From contig NZ_LT965954.1 in NCBI RefSeq assembly GCF_900240995.1, positions 1,091,135 to 1,155,134 on the forward strand: a DNA stretch of 64,000 bases, written 5' to 3'. Positions 1-8,934 of the stretch are shown here, piece by piece (position 1 is the stretch's first letter; the number at the start of each line of letters is the position of its first letter). A program made the position numbers and the translations under genes. The notes under the pieces are model-generated. The model was not told where the DNA came from, made no database searches, and was given only the letters and a program-made list of their open reading frames with translations. Origin of the DNA: Bacillus sp. Marseille-P3661. GTDB lineage: Bacteria; Bacillota; Bacilli; Bacillales; Bacillaceae_J.

Positions 1-208
1 CATTAATAATTTTAACAAACTGTTACGCGCAACTTAAAATATACAATTTCGAGTTGTTTCCGCAAGCCAAAATCTGAGATAATAATTATACTTTAATATT
101 TATTAAAGATATTTAATGGTTTTAAACATTGTTATATACATTGATATATTAATGATCTTTCAAGGTGGTTTCTGAAAATTTTTACTATTTTTATAAAACA
201 AAAAGTTA

Positions 209-237
209 TTGCATAAATATTAGTTCTGATTTATATT
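209..237 (+). promoter_or_regulatory. Candidate sigma-A promoter for the binding-protein gene
   Basis: TTGCAT at 209-214 and TATATT at 232-237 are separated by 17 bases and lie about 90 bp upstream of the binding-protein start. The rest of 1-324 is very AT-rich and shows no coding potential that I can recognise. The site suggests that the binding-protein gene is the first gene of its transcript. Confidence 0.4.
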
Positions 238-324
238 TATTACTATATTTTATAAGACGTTAAATTGAGCAAACTACTTATAGAACTAACTAAATTATAA
301 CCATTGAAATTGGGAGGAAAAAAG

Positions 325-1185
325 ATGAAAAGTAAAACTATCAAATCGATGCTACTATTTTTACTTATTAGTTTTGTTTTAGTTTTAGGAGCTTGTGGCC
401 AGTCTGAAACTGCACCAGAGGAGCCAACAGATACTGAAACAACAGAAGAAACTCAAGGTGATCAACAAGAACCGGCTTCAAAAGAAAAAGTAATCGTTGG
501 AACGAATGCATTTTTTGCACCATTTGAATTTATGGAAACTGGTAAGGTTGTTGGTTTTGATATTGATCTTATTTCAGCAGTTTTAGATGAAGCAGGCTAT
601 GAATACGAAATCCAAAATAACGGATGGGAAGCATTATTCCAGAATGTTCAAAATGAATCAGTTGACATCGGCGCTTCTGCGATTACAATTACGGATGACC
701 GTAAACAATCATACGACTTTTCAAGCCCTTATTTTGAAGCTAGACAAATGATTTTAGTTCCAGAAGGATCAGATATTAAAGGTTATTCGGATTTAAACGA
801 TAAATTAATCGGGGTACAAAATGGTACAACTGGTGATTTTGCAGCCCAAGAAATTTTGGGTGAAAAAAGCACGAATGTTAAAAAGTATGAGGATGCACCT
901 ACAGCTATTATGGCGATGCTAAGAGGAGAAACAGATGCAGTTATCGCTGATAATGCGGTTGTTAAGTATTACATTACTAGCAACCCTGATCAAAAGGTTG
1001 TAGCGATTGATGACGCAGAAAACTTCGAGTCTGAGTACTATGGCATCCTAATTCAAAAAGGAAATGAGCAGCTTAAAACAGATGTTAACGCTGCACTTAA
1101 AACAATAATGGAAAATGGCAAATTCACTGAGATTTATAAAAAGTGGATGGGCGAAGAACCTAACCTTGAAGCATTAAAGCAATAG
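325..1185 (+). CDS. Amino-acid ABC transporter substrate-binding lipoprotein (SBP_bac_3 family)
   Basis: This is a 286-residue extracellular solute receptor that should deliver a polar amino acid to an ABC permease. A signal peptide with a lipobox ending LGAC places the lipid-modified cysteine at residue 24. It is followed by a Thr/Glu-rich linker and a family 3 periplasmic-binding domain, seen in the PFEFMETGKVVGFDIDLI-type start and the DRKQSYDFSSPYF region. I chose ATG 325 over the in-frame TTG at 304 because GGGAGG at 312-317 sits correctly before it. The permease follows at 1336, separated by a strong hairpin. No ATPase gene is present. The exact substrate (glutamine, arginine or cystine type) cannot be read from the sequence. 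Confidence 0.9.
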   Translation: MKSKTIKSMLLFLLISFVLVLGACGQSETAPEEPTDTETTEETQGDQQEPASKEKVIVGTNAFFAPFEFMETGKVVGFDIDLISAVLDEAGYEYEIQNNGWEALFQNVQNESVDIGASAITITDDRKQSYDFSSPYFEARQMILVPEGSDIKGYSDLNDKLIGVQNGTTGDFAAQEILGEKSTNVKKYEDAPTAIMAMLRGETDAVIADNAVVKYYITSNPDQKVVAIDDAENFESEYYGILIQKGNEQLKTDVNAALKTIMENGKFTEIYKKWMGEEPNLEALKQ

Positions 1186-1272
1186 TTTTAAAAAAAAAAA
1201 CGTATTTGCAAATGACGATGTATTTCTTATACTTTCATCCTTTGATGAAGTTAAACTTCCATAAAGTATAAA

Positions 1273-1313
1273 ATGAAAATTGCGTAACGGAAACTGCGTT
1301 ACGCAATTTTCAT
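1273..1313 (+). promoter_or_regulatory. Perfect 17-bp stem-loop between binding protein and permease
   Basis: The arms at 1273-1289 and 1297-1313 are perfectly complementary around the 7-base loop GAAACTG. No clear U-tract follows, so it may be an intra-operon mRNA stabiliser or a partial terminator that keeps the binding protein in excess over the permease. That role is inferred from common ABC operon designs. The hairpin ends 23 bp before the permease start. Confidence 0.7.
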
Positions 1314-1335
1314 ATAGAAAAGGAGTTAAATCAAA

Positions 1336-1992
1336 ATGGATTTTAAATGGAGCATCATAGCAGAATATCTGCCATTTTTTCTAAAAGGAATGCTACTAAC
1401 AATTGGCGTATCAATTTCCGGGGTCCTTATTGGCAGCATTTTTGGTTTATTAATTGCCTTAGGTAAAATGTCATCTATTAAATTAGTTAGGTTGCCCTTT
1501 ATTTGGTATATAAATTTTTTTCGTGGTACACCACTATTCGTTCAACTTTTACTCATTCACTTTGGAGTCGTGCCGCTATTTATGACACCTGCAAATCCGA
1601 TTGTTTCCACAATAGTAACACTTTCTTTAAATTCCGCTGCATATGTGGCTGAGATTTTCCGTGGTGGGATCCAATCGATCGATAGAGGACAAACAGAAGC
1701 AGCGCGTTCTTTAGGAATGTCTAACTTTCAAACAATGAGGTATATTATTATTCCACAGGCTGTTAAGCGTATGATTCCACCTTTAGGAAATGAATTTATC
1801 GTACTTTTAAAAGACTCTTCGCTCGCAGCGATCATTGCAGCTCCTGAACTAATGTATTGGGGACGAGCTGCAGTTGGACAATATATGAGAGTTTGGGAAC
1901 CATATTTAGCCGTTGCAGTTATCTACCTTATTCTCACCCTTTCATTAACATATCTTCTTAATTATATGGAACGCAAAATGGCAACAAGTTAA
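1336..1992 (+). CDS. Amino-acid ABC transporter permease (HisM/GlnP type)
   Basis: This 218-residue membrane subunit has the usual length of the polar amino-acid permease family. It shows the FFRGTPLFVQL signature near residues 61-71 and the EAA cytoplasmic loop near 121-140 (EAARSLGMSNFQTMRY), which contacts the ATPase. Several hydrophobic segments fit a five-helix permease. AAAAGGAG precedes the ATG. It follows the binding-protein gene and should form the channel of the same importer. The next gene is a sodium symporter rather than the expected ATPase, so the transporter must borrow an ATPase encoded elsewhere or be incomplete. Confidence 0.92.
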   Translation: MDFKWSIIAEYLPFFLKGMLLTIGVSISGVLIGSIFGLLIALGKMSSIKLVRLPFIWYINFFRGTPLFVQLLLIHFGVVPLFMTPANPIVSTIVTLSLNSAAYVAEIFRGGIQSIDRGQTEAARSLGMSNFQTMRYIIIPQAVKRMIPPLGNEFIVLLKDSSLAAIIAAPELMYWGRAAVGQYMRVWEPYLAVAVIYLILTLSLTYLLNYMERKMATS

Positions 1993-2095
1993 TTGTCATT
2001 TTGAACAACTTTTAGTTTCTTATTATTTACATTGACATATTATTCGAAAAAATATATAAATTTATAGTACTACATGAAAGGAGGGAAATAATTAT

Positions 2096-3442
2096 ATGGA
2101 ACTAATAGGAAAAATTAGCGAATTAGTTTGGGGACCCCCGATGCTTATTTTGATAGTCGGAACTGGTATCTTTTTAACACTACGTTTAGGTTTTTTACAA
2201 CTTTCAACACTTCCCTACGCTCTAAAGCAAGCTTTTGGAAAGCAGCAGGACCAAAAGTCTAAAGGGGACATCTCGCATTACCAAGCACTTATGACCGCTC
2301 TAGCTGCAACTGTTGGAACCGGTAATATTGCTGGTGTTGCTACAGCAGTCGTGGCAGGTGGTCCGGGTGCAGTGTTTTGGATGTGGATTAGTGCTATTTT
2401 CGGAATGGCTACAAAGTATGCAGAAGGCGTACTTGCCGTTAAATATCGTGTAGAAGATGAAAATGGCGAAATGTCTGGTGGCCCAATGTATTATTTAGAA
2501 CGAGGGCTAGGACAAAAATGGCTCGGTATTTTATTTGCAATTTTTGGTGCGATTGCAGCATTTGGAATAGGAAATATGGTTCAATCAAACTCTGTTTCAG
2601 AGATTGTTAAATCAACTTTTCATATTCCTACGTGGGTTACTGGTATTATATTAACTATATTAACAGCACTTGTTATTCTTGGTGGAATTAAAAGCATCGG
2701 TAAAGTTACTGCCTTTTTTGTACCAATTATGGCAGTATTCTATCTAATAGCTGGTCTTCTTGTTATGGTAATGAATTTTGACCTTATTCCAGCTGCATTT
2801 TCTTTAATTTTTACAGATGCATTTACTGGTGAAGCAGTTGCTGGTGGAGCGATCGGTACAGTTATTCGTTGGGGTGTTGCCCGCGGAGTATTCTCAAATG
2901 AAGCTGGTTTAGGTTCTGCACCTATAGCAGCAGCAGCAGCTAAAACAGATTATCCTGCTCGACAAGCACTCGTATCCATGACACAGGTGTTTATTGATAC
3001 AATTATAATTTGTTCAATCACTGGTCTTACATTAGTTATGGGTGGAATTTATAAAGATGGTTTAACAGGTGCAGAATTAACATCTGCTACTTTCGAACAA
3101 TTTTTAGGAGCAGCAGGTCCGATTGTAGTCGCAATTGGTTTAATTTTCTTCGCATTTTCTACAATTCTTGGCTGGTCTTATTACGGTGAGAAATGTTTCT
3201 CTTATCTATTTAGTAAATCTGCCGTTAAGTACTATCGTATCGTCTTTGTATTTGCTGTCTTTTTTGGGGCAATTTTATCACTTGATGCCGTTTGGGGAAT
3301 TGCTGATATTATGAATGGTTTAATGGCTATTCCTAACCTAATCGGTTTACTAGGTTTAACTGGCGTAGTTGTAGCTGAAACGAAACGATTTAAACAGATA
3401 ATGAGAGATGAAAAAGAAAACGCAAATCGTGCAGAAGTTTAA
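2096..3442 (+). CDS. Sodium:alanine/glycine symporter (AGCS family, AlsT/AgcS-like)
   Basis: This 448-residue polytopic membrane protein couples Na+ entry to uptake of alanine, glycine or glutamine. Family marks include the [17 protein letters not shown] segment near residues 67-84, the [23 protein letters not shown] stretch (read in parts), and the [15 protein letters not shown] motif near 270. An excellent site, AAAGGAGGGA, precedes ATG 2096. Its length matches the family. It lies 103 bp downstream of the ABC permease and ends in a strong terminator at 3450, so it may be cotranscribed with the ABC genes. Together these genes make the first 3.4 kb an amino-acid uptake region. Confidence 0.95.
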   Translation: MELIGKISELVWGPPMLILIVGTGIFLTLRLGFLQLSTLPYALKQAFGKQQDQKSKGDISHYQALMTALAATVGTGNIAGVATAVVAGGPGAVFWMWISAIFGMATKYAEGVLAVKYRVEDENGEMSGGPMYYLERGLGQKWLGILFAIFGAIAAFGIGNMVQSNSVSEIVKSTFHIPTWVTGIILTILTALVILGGIKSIGKVTAFFVPIMAVFYLIAGLLVMVMNFDLIPAAFSLIFTDAFTGEAVAGGAIGTVIRWGVARGVFSNEAGLGSAPIAAAAAKTDYPARQALVSMTQVFIDTIIICSITGLTLVMGGIYKDGLTGAELTSATFEQFLGAAGPIVVAIGLIFFAFSTILGWSYYGEKCFSYLFSKSAVKYYRIVFVFAVFFGAILSLDAVWGIADIMNGLMAIPNLIGLLGLTGVVVAETKRFKQIMRDEKENANRAEV

Positions 3443-3449
3443 AAATATT

Positions 3450-3481
3450 AGGAGATTGCAAATTGCAATCTCCTCTTTTTA
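3450..3481 (+). terminator. Rho-independent terminator after the AGCS gene
   Basis: AGGAGATTGCAA at 3450-3461 pairs with TTGCAATCTCCT at 3463-3474 and is followed by CTTTTT. It ends transcription of the symporter gene just before the small UPF0435 gene. Confidence 0.85.
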
Positions 3482-3533
3482 TGATACGATAATAAGAAAA
3501 GCGGATCTTTTTATTAAAGAAAGGAAGTGCAAA

Positions 3534-3758
3534 ATGGACTTAACTAATAAATCAGCCGAAAACGTAGAATTTATGATCAATGCAATTAAAGACAAGCTTC
3601 GCATGGTTAATGTTGGTGCCGTTAAAGCGGAACATTTTGATGGAGAAATGTACGAAGAACTGAAAGATATCTATGAAATGGTTATCGGGAAAGATTCGTT
3701 TAGTATTAGTGAAATGCAAGCAATTGCAGCCGAATTAGGTAACCTTCGCAAAGTATAG
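3534..3758 (+). CDS. UPF0435/DUF1128 small protein (YfkI-like)
   Basis: This 74-residue soluble, acidic, helical protein of unknown function belongs to the DUF1128 (UPF0435) family restricted to Bacillales. The conserved core around [16 protein letters not shown] and the C-terminal [16 protein letters not shown] fit that family. I chose ATG 3534 because AGGAAG lies 6-11 bases upstream. The longer in-frame reading from 3408 overlaps the symporter gene and runs through its terminator, so I reject it. The gene is monocistronic between terminators at 3450 and 3751. Confidence 0.85.
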   Translation: MDLTNKSAENVEFMINAIKDKLRMVNVGAVKAEHFDGEMYEELKDIYEMVIGKDSFSISEMQAIAAELGNLRKV

Positions 3759-3782
3759 CAGATTTGCTGCTATACTTTTTTA
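3751..3782 (+). terminator. Rho-independent terminator after the UPF0435 gene
   Basis: AAGTATAGCAG at 3751-3761 pairs with CTGCTATACTT at 3767-3777 and is followed by a T-run. The left arm overlaps the last codons and stop of the gene. Confidence 0.85.
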
Positions 3783-3816
3783 TTTTCTTATCTCGGGGTC
3801 CTTCTGAAGAGATTTA

Positions 3817-3903
3817 TCACGTTTTCTTGGCACTGTTCGCCCTCATCAACATCTTCTGTAACATTTTCTGCTCATCGTATATAGGCAGCACAATATCCAA
3901 TTC
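3817..3903 (-). pseudogene. Out-of-frame C-terminal tail of the DUF1992 protein
   Basis: Directly after the stop of the DUF1992 gene, a shifted frame reads ELDIVLPIYDEQKMLQKM and continues ten more residues to a TGA at 3817-3819. This looks like the natural C-terminus of DUF1992 proteins, which usually continue past the INRL segment into a hydrophobic tail. A single-base change near 3905 would rejoin it to the gene upstream. It is either a genuine frameshift mutation or a sequencing error. Confidence 0.6.
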
Positions 3904-4271
3904 TAAAATAATCGATTAATTTTCCCCTTATACCGCTTAAACGCACTAGATCTACCCATTTTCCGTTTTTCCATTAACATATTAAATCGCAATAATTTTT
4001 CATTTAAACGTTTATTTAACTTTTCCTTTTCCTCTAGATCTTTGCAGCATGCTATTAAATCTTCTAATTTTAACATATCCTTTTTCAACTGAACTTCCTC
4101 CGGCACCATACCCGCATTTTTTAATATTTTATAACCCATACGCAGTTCGGAGGGTACAGCTGAATCATCATCAAAATTTAACGGTTTACCTTTTCCAGGC
4201 AATTTATCAAATTCACCATTTTTTATAGAGTCTTTAATTCTTTGTTCTACCAAATTTGTAAAGTAATCCAA
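3903..4271 (-). CDS. DUF1992 (DnaJC28-like conserved domain) protein, 3' end frameshifted
   Basis: This is a 122-residue protein with the DUF1992 domain found in DnaJ homologue subfamily C member 28 and in stand-alone bacterial proteins of unknown function. The signature EFDKLPGKGKPL followed by a Pro-Ser-Glu-Leu-Arg-Met-rich stretch is clear. The TTG at 4271 has GGAG eight bases upstream; the GTG at 4280 overlaps that site and is less likely. The frame stops at NRLF, while a neighbouring frame continues with about 28 plausible residues to 3817. The C-terminus is therefore probably lost through a one-base indel. It lies 42 bp downstream of the DUF3052-like gene and may share its transcript. 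Confidence 0.75.
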   Translation of the reverse strand: MDYFTNLVEQRIKDSIKNGEFDKLPGKGKPLNFDDDSAVPSELRMGYKILKNAGMVPEEVQLKKDMLKLEDLIACCKDLEEKEKLNKRLNEKLLRFNMLMEKRKMGRSSAFKRYKGKINRLF

Positions 4272-4313
4272 CTCTATCACTCCAACTCGGTTATACTGTC
4301 ACTCTGCGCGTGA

Positions 4314-4760
4314 TCATTCAGTTCTTTCTTTTCCTTTTTCAGTAACAGCAAAGTTCCTTGTCATCTTTTTAATATGCTCTACCTTTCTATAACGCAGCGC
4401 TGACCAATCATCATCTATTGCTACCTGACGTACAGGTTCAAACCCTTCATCAGCAAGTATACCTGTTACAGAATCACGACTACAGTCCGATCCTTTATAC
4501 TTCTTGGACGTTTTTTTCGGATAGCACAACCATAAAAGACCATCCTCCACTAGAACTTCCGCTCCTTTTTTAGACCACATTTTAAGCTCTTCATTTGCAG
4601 TACCAAACACTTGCACGAATTGATATTGATCATTTATTACTTCTTTATGAACCTCCGCTTGAAAAGCTGCTAATATATCATTGTATTCAACAGGAGCATT
4701 CAATATTAATACTGGCTTGCTTTCATCTTTTAGCTGTAATTTTTTAATAACCGGATTCAT
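4314..4760 (-). CDS. Conserved protein, DUF3052-like
   Basis: This soluble protein of about 148 residues has no assigned function. The middle reads DGLLWLCYPKKTSKKYKGSD and the C-terminal part carries DDDWSALRYRK. This combination is typical of a small Bacillales family that I associate with DUF3052, although I am not certain of the number. ATG 4760 is chosen because GTGAGG lies about 10 bases upstream; that GTG at 4775 is the alternative start. It precedes the DUF1992 gene on the same strand with a gap of about 40 bp. Confidence 0.6.
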   Translation of the reverse strand: MNPVIKKLQLKDESKPVLILNAPVEYNDILAAFQAEVHKEVINDQYQFVQVFGTANEELKMWSKKGAEVLVEDGLLWLCYPKKTSKKYKGSDCSRDSVTGILADEGFEPVRQVAIDDDWSALRYRKVEHIKKMTRNFAVTEKGKERTE

Positions 4761-4951
4761 ATCAAATAACCTCACTTAGATAATATTATTTTAACCCTCA
4801 TACATCACATAGTATAAACATATTATCTCCCTTTAAAATGAGCAAGTTATTTGCAGCTTGCTCATTACTAACAAAAGTTAAATAGCAAATCATGTATATT
4901 TTTACAAAATTGATACAAACTGCTGATAGAATATTTAAAGGAGTTTTTAGT

Positions 4952-5602
4952 TTGAGGTTTAAATCACTTATTTTAGCTGTAACATTAACGCTGTCTTCTT
5001 GTAGTTCAAGTGGGCAGCCTGATGCACCAAAAGTACAGCTATCATCATCGATAAGCGGAGAAAAAGAAGTAGAGAATGGCGAAAATACATGGATTGATAT
5101 TACTACCAATTCAGGCGAAGTAAAGTACGATATGACAACTAACGCTAAAGATTTTATTGCTCAAAAAAATAACGCCTTTCAAAATATTACAAAGAACTTG
5201 AACAACCAAGAAAATAAAGATGTGTATTATGATTATTATGTTGCGGCCATGGAACTGGAAAGAGGACTGCAATTTGTTGAGGTTGAAGGTGTCTCTATTC
5301 GTAAGGACTTTAATAACCTACAACATCTTACTAGAATCATTAAAGATGAACAGCAAAAACGTGTAGAAAACTCAAATCCAGCAGATTTCGGGGAGTACAA
5401 AACAGCTATGATGAAAGATTGGAAGGCCCCAAGTGACCGGATGAAACGTGCAATAAATTATTTGACAAAATTATTAAATGACCTTGATATTACAATAAAT
5501 CATGATGGAAATGGCAAGATATTCGGTTATGCTTATCAAGAGGATGGGCCAAAAACTGTAGAACTAGAAACCTTTCTCCAAGAAGATATACAACAACAAT
5601 AA
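4952..5602 (+). CDS. Putative lipoprotein of unknown function
   Basis: The protein has about 216 residues. A short basic start, a hydrophobic stretch LILAVTLTLSSC and the following Ser-Ser-Ser-Gly give a plausible lipobox with Cys near residue 16, so the mature protein should be tethered outside the membrane. The body is hydrophilic and probably helical, with many Lys, Asn and Asp residues. AAAGGAG at 4938-4944 supports the TTG start at 4952 rather than the upstream in-frame ATG at 4892. It is monocistronic, with a terminator at 5609. I do not recognise the family. Confidence 0.65.
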   Translation: MRFKSLILAVTLTLSSCSSSGQPDAPKVQLSSSISGEKEVENGENTWIDITTNSGEVKYDMTTNAKDFIAQKNNAFQNITKNLNNQENKDVYYDYYVAAMELERGLQFVEVEGVSIRKDFNNLQHLTRIIKDEQQKRVENSNPADFGEYKTAMMKDWKAPSDRMKRAINYLTKLLNDLDITINHDGNGKIFGYAYQEDGPKTVELETFLQEDIQQQ

Positions 5603-5608
5603 TCTATT

Positions 5609-5646
5609 AAAGCCCATGTGAAGTCACTTTCACATGGGCTTTTACC
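5609..5646. terminator. Bidirectional terminator between convergent genes
   Basis: AAAGCCCATGTGAA at 5609-5622 pairs with TTCACATGGGCTTT at 5629-5642, with T-rich and A-rich flanks. It can serve both the lipoprotein gene and the convergent membrane-protein gene ending at 5658. Confidence 0.85.
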
Positions 5647-5657
5647 TTTTTACATTT

Positions 5658-7343
5658 TTACTGTAAAGCGTTAATTTCTAACTTTGTAACAGGCAAGAAG
5701 GTCTCTCCTGTTTCCAAAAAGCTTACATTCACTGCATCGCCTTCTCTTAAATAAATAGCTAAAGGGCTGATTTCTGATGTAACTAAAAAGTTCTTCCCAT
5801 TATCTAGTAAAAAGGAAACAATTGTGAATGACTCTGAACGTTCTTTGTAAACTCTTACAACCGTTCCACTGATTTGTTTCTGCTCTGCACGGGACGCTCC
5901 ATCGACACTACTTCCACTTCGTTGTAAAGCAGTTTTATATTGTTTCAACGCAGCATTCGGTGTGTCAGCATATGCTGATATCTCAGGATTTGCCGCAGAT
6001 ACAATAAAGTAATTTTGCAAGAAACCATTAGGATCAAGTACCGGAGTTAACCAACTTGCTTCTCCATAAAAATTATATAAAATAGGCATTTCACCATTCC
6101 ATTGCTTTTCAATAAATTTCTTTTCGATAATATCAAGAGCCCCTTGTGAATCCATATAGGAGTTTTCCAGATTCCCCGTATAATAGGTTGCTTCACCTGT
6201 TTTAGAATGCGTTAACGAGTAACCAAGCATAGAGTCAACCCCTTCTTTTGGGCTCGAGAAGTCAGTGAAATAATACATTTCTCCATTTTCATCAAACACA
6301 GGACTTACATTGGCTTCTGTTCCTTCATCCGACGGCAGCTTGACATCTTGTTTCCCAAACACACTATTCCAAAAACCATGGACATACTTTCCGAAATAGC
6401 TGTTATGCAAGCTCACACTTTCAGGTGAAACAGCACCATCAATAAAATTCGGAACTTCACTTAATGGAACATCTCCAGTTACACCATTTGTTGGGTCAAC
6501 CATGATAATTCCGGTTGGCGTAAAACCGTTACGAGCAGAGATAAAATCTCCATACGTACGAATATAATATGGCTTACCTTCTTCATCCACCTCAAGTTGG
6601 ACATCACCGTAAAATATATGTTTCGGATATTCCATACGGATAAGACGTTCCACACTTTTATTAAAATATGATGAAGGTGTGTAGACCATTTGACTTTCGA
6701 TAAAGATTGGATTTGCTGAAGAGTCTGTTGCGCTTAATGTGAAGTAACCTGGTGTTTCTTTACCTTTTAACCATTTAAAAATCCCAGAAAATTCAACTGG
6801 AGCAATGTACACATATTCTCCATTGACCTTTTGTATTTGTAGATTGCCTAACTGGTAATAACTCGTATTCGGAACTTGACCAAATGATTTTTTCATTTTA
6901 TTTCGAGCAAATTGCGGAGGGACACTGGCAGGTGTTTTCGTTTCATCAAAAGCTGTAATTTCTACTTCCTCTTGCATTTTTGCTAGTTCGAATTTTTCAT
7001 CTGCATTAAACATTGGAGCAGCCAGGAAAAAGCCTCCTACTAATAAACTTGCTCCGAACAAACAAATCTTTAGAAAACGCTCTTTACCACTTGCAAACGA
7101 TGCACCAATTGCTGTTATAACAATTAATAATGGCCATACTGAAGATATATTTCGATCGAGATTCGTTAGATAATAAAATACAAACACAACTGATAATAGC
7201 AGCACTACTGTAATAACAAGTAACGTAGTTTGGCCTACCTTTGATTTTTCCTTACTCTTATCATCCCTCTTATTCGTAAGTGGAAAAATTAACAATGCTG
7301 ATGCTAGTGCAACGATGACTGAAAATAGTAATATATTACCCAT
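5658..7343 (-). CDS. Large uncharacterised membrane protein with extracellular domain
   Basis: This 561-residue protein starts with about four membrane segments within the first 115 residues (positions 1-20, 41-62, 70-85 and 92-110). A large hydrophilic part of about 440 residues follows, probably outside the cell. That part repeatedly mentions short aromatic beta-type segments (YYQLGNLQIQ, YVYIAPVEFSG, YYFTDFSSP). The last 70 residues (GTVVRVYKERSESFTIVSFL) look like a small OB-type beta barrel. No enzymatic motif is evident. A ribosome site AAGGGGAG precedes the ATG. Its upstream region runs straight into the 7.5-8.7 kb repeat array. I do not recognise the family. Confidence 0.75.
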   Translation of the reverse strand: MGNILLFSVIVALASALLIFPLTNKRDDKSKEKSKVGQTTLLVITVVLLLSVVFVFYYLTNLDRNISSVWPLLIVITAIGASFASGKERFLKICLFGASLLVGGFFLAAPMFNADEKFELAKMQEEVEITAFDETKTPASVPPQFARNKMKKSFGQVPNTSYYQLGNLQIQKVNGEYVYIAPVEFSGIFKWLKGKETPGYFTLSATDSSANPIFIESQMVYTPSSYFNKSVERLIRMEYPKHIFYGDVQLEVDEEGKPYYIRTYGDFISARNGFTPTGIIMVDPTNGVTGDVPLSEVPNFIDGAVSPESVSLHNSYFGKYVHGFWNSVFGKQDVKLPSDEGTEANVSPVFDENGEMYYFTDFSSPKEGVDSMLGYSLTHSKTGEATYYTGNLENSYMDSQGALDIIEKKFIEKQWNGEMPILYNFYGEASWLTPVLDPNGFLQNYFIVSAANPEISAYADTPNAALKQYKTALQRSGSSVDGASRAEQKQISGTVVRVYKERSESFTIVSFLLDNGKNFLVTSEISPLAIYLREGDAVNVSFLETGETFLPVTKLEINALQ

Positions 7344-7518
7344 TAAATCTCCCCTTATTTAAGATATAGACAGAACTTGTTTTTGTTATAGTATATATAC
7401 GTTACCTCTAGTTCATTAGTTTCAAGCAGTTATTTCCAAAAAAGCAACTAAGAGAACGTTGTCCTAGGAGGTTCTCCCTGCAAGATTAACTAGGACCCGG
7501 CTAACGGTATTTACTCCG

Positions 7519-8730
7519 ATTCTGACTCGTTTGATGGCTTTTCTGGGTTTCCTGTCAGAATCACGTTCGGATTCTGACTCGTTCCACTCCTTTTCTTCGT
7601 TTCCTGTCAGAATCAAGCCTGAATTCTGACTCGTTCCACCGCTTTTCTGGGTTTCCTGTCAGAATCACGGTAGGTTTCTGACTCGTTTGACGGCTTTTCT
7701 GGGCTTCCTGTCAGAATCACGCTCGGATTCTGACTCGTTCCACTCCTTTTCTTCGTTTCCTGTCAGAATCAAGCCTGAATTCTGACTCGTTCCACCGCTT
7801 TTCTGGGTTTCCTGTCAGAATCACGTTCGGATTCTGACTCGTTCCACTCCTTTTCTTCGTTTCCTGTCAGAATCAAGCCTGAATTCTGACTCGTTCCACC
7901 GCTTTTCTTCGTTTCCTGTCAGAATCAAGCCTGAATTCTGACTCGTTCCACTCCTTTTCTTCGTTTCCTGTCAGAATCTGGCCCGAATTCTGACTCGTTC
8001 CACTCCTTTTCTTCGTTTCCTGTCAGAATCACGCTCGGATTCTGACTCGTTTCACCGCTTTTCTGGGTTTCCTGTCAGAATCACGCCTGAATTCTGACTC
8101 GTTCCACTCCTTTTCTTCGTTTCCTGGCAGAATCTGGCCCGGATTCTGACTCGTTCCACCGCTTTTCTGGGCTTCCTGTCAGAATCACGGTAGGTTTCTG
8201 ACTCGTTTGACGGCTTTTCTGGGCTTCCTGTCAGAATCACGCTCGGATTCTGACTCGTTTCACCGCTTTTCTGGGTTTCCTGTCAGAATCACGTTCGGAT
8301 TCTGACTCGTTCCACTCCTTTTCTTCGTTTCCTGTCAGAATCACGCTCGGATTCTGACTCGTTTCACCGCTTTTCTGGGTTTCCTGTCAGAATCACGCCT
8401 GAATTCTGACTCGTTCCACTCCTTTTCTTCGTTTCTTGGCAGAATCTGGCCCGGATTCTGACTCGTTCCACTCCTTTTCTTCGTTTCCTGTCAGAATCAA
8501 GCCTGAATTCTGACTCGTTCCACCGCTTTTCTTCGTTTCCTGTCAGAATCACGCTAGAATTCTGACTCGTTCCACCGCTTTTCTTCGTTTCCTGTCAGAA
8601 TCTGGCCCGGATTCTGACTCGTTCCACCGCTTTTCTTCGTTTCCTGTCAGAATGACGCCCCGTTTCTGACTCCACAACAGCAAACCTCACAACCTGTCAA
8701 AATCACACACCTATACTGACTCAGTCAGCA
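7519..8730 (+). repeat. 52-bp tandem repeat array, family A, 24 units
   Basis: Units begin (ATTCTGAC or variant) at 7519 and then every 52 bases to 8715, with no length change over 24 units. Each unit contains an inverted pair. GTCAGAATC, a 7-base linker and GATTCTGAC form a hairpin, which alternates with a 26-28-base T-rich spacer of the type TCGTTCCACTCCTTTTCTTC. Variation is concentrated in the linker (ACGCTCG, AAGCCTG, TGGCCCG, ACGGTAG) and in two spacer blocks. The last two units are eroded but still in phase. The array fills most of the gap between divergent genes at 7343 and 8935. Short open frames inside it arise from the repeat and are not genes. Confidence 0.95.
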
Positions 8731-8934
8731 ACTTTTCCTCCTTCACTTCCTACCTCTACTAATTCACAAATAGAGTATCTAACCCGTTCAATCGTGAAAA
8801 TATGTATTTATAAGATATGATTAATACTACAAAATTTGTACGAATCTGGTAATATGGGGATATGCTGTCATTATAGTATATTTTATTTGCATCAACTTCT
8901 TTACATAGATCCACCATATGAAAGGAGAACTAAC

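Noticed and set aside
4798-5109. 103-residue minus-strand open frame over the lipoprotein gene
   Set aside because: It lies antisense to the lipoprotein reading frame, lacks a ribosome site and shows no family pattern.
8052-8552. Two 62-residue minus-strand open frames in array A
   Set aside because: They are nearly identical translations of the 52-bp units (three units make 52 codons in frame), with no ribosome site.
7519-8730. CRISPR array (palindromic repeat with regular spacer)
   Set aside because: The spacers are themselves repeated copies rather than unique sequences, and no cas gene is in the window.
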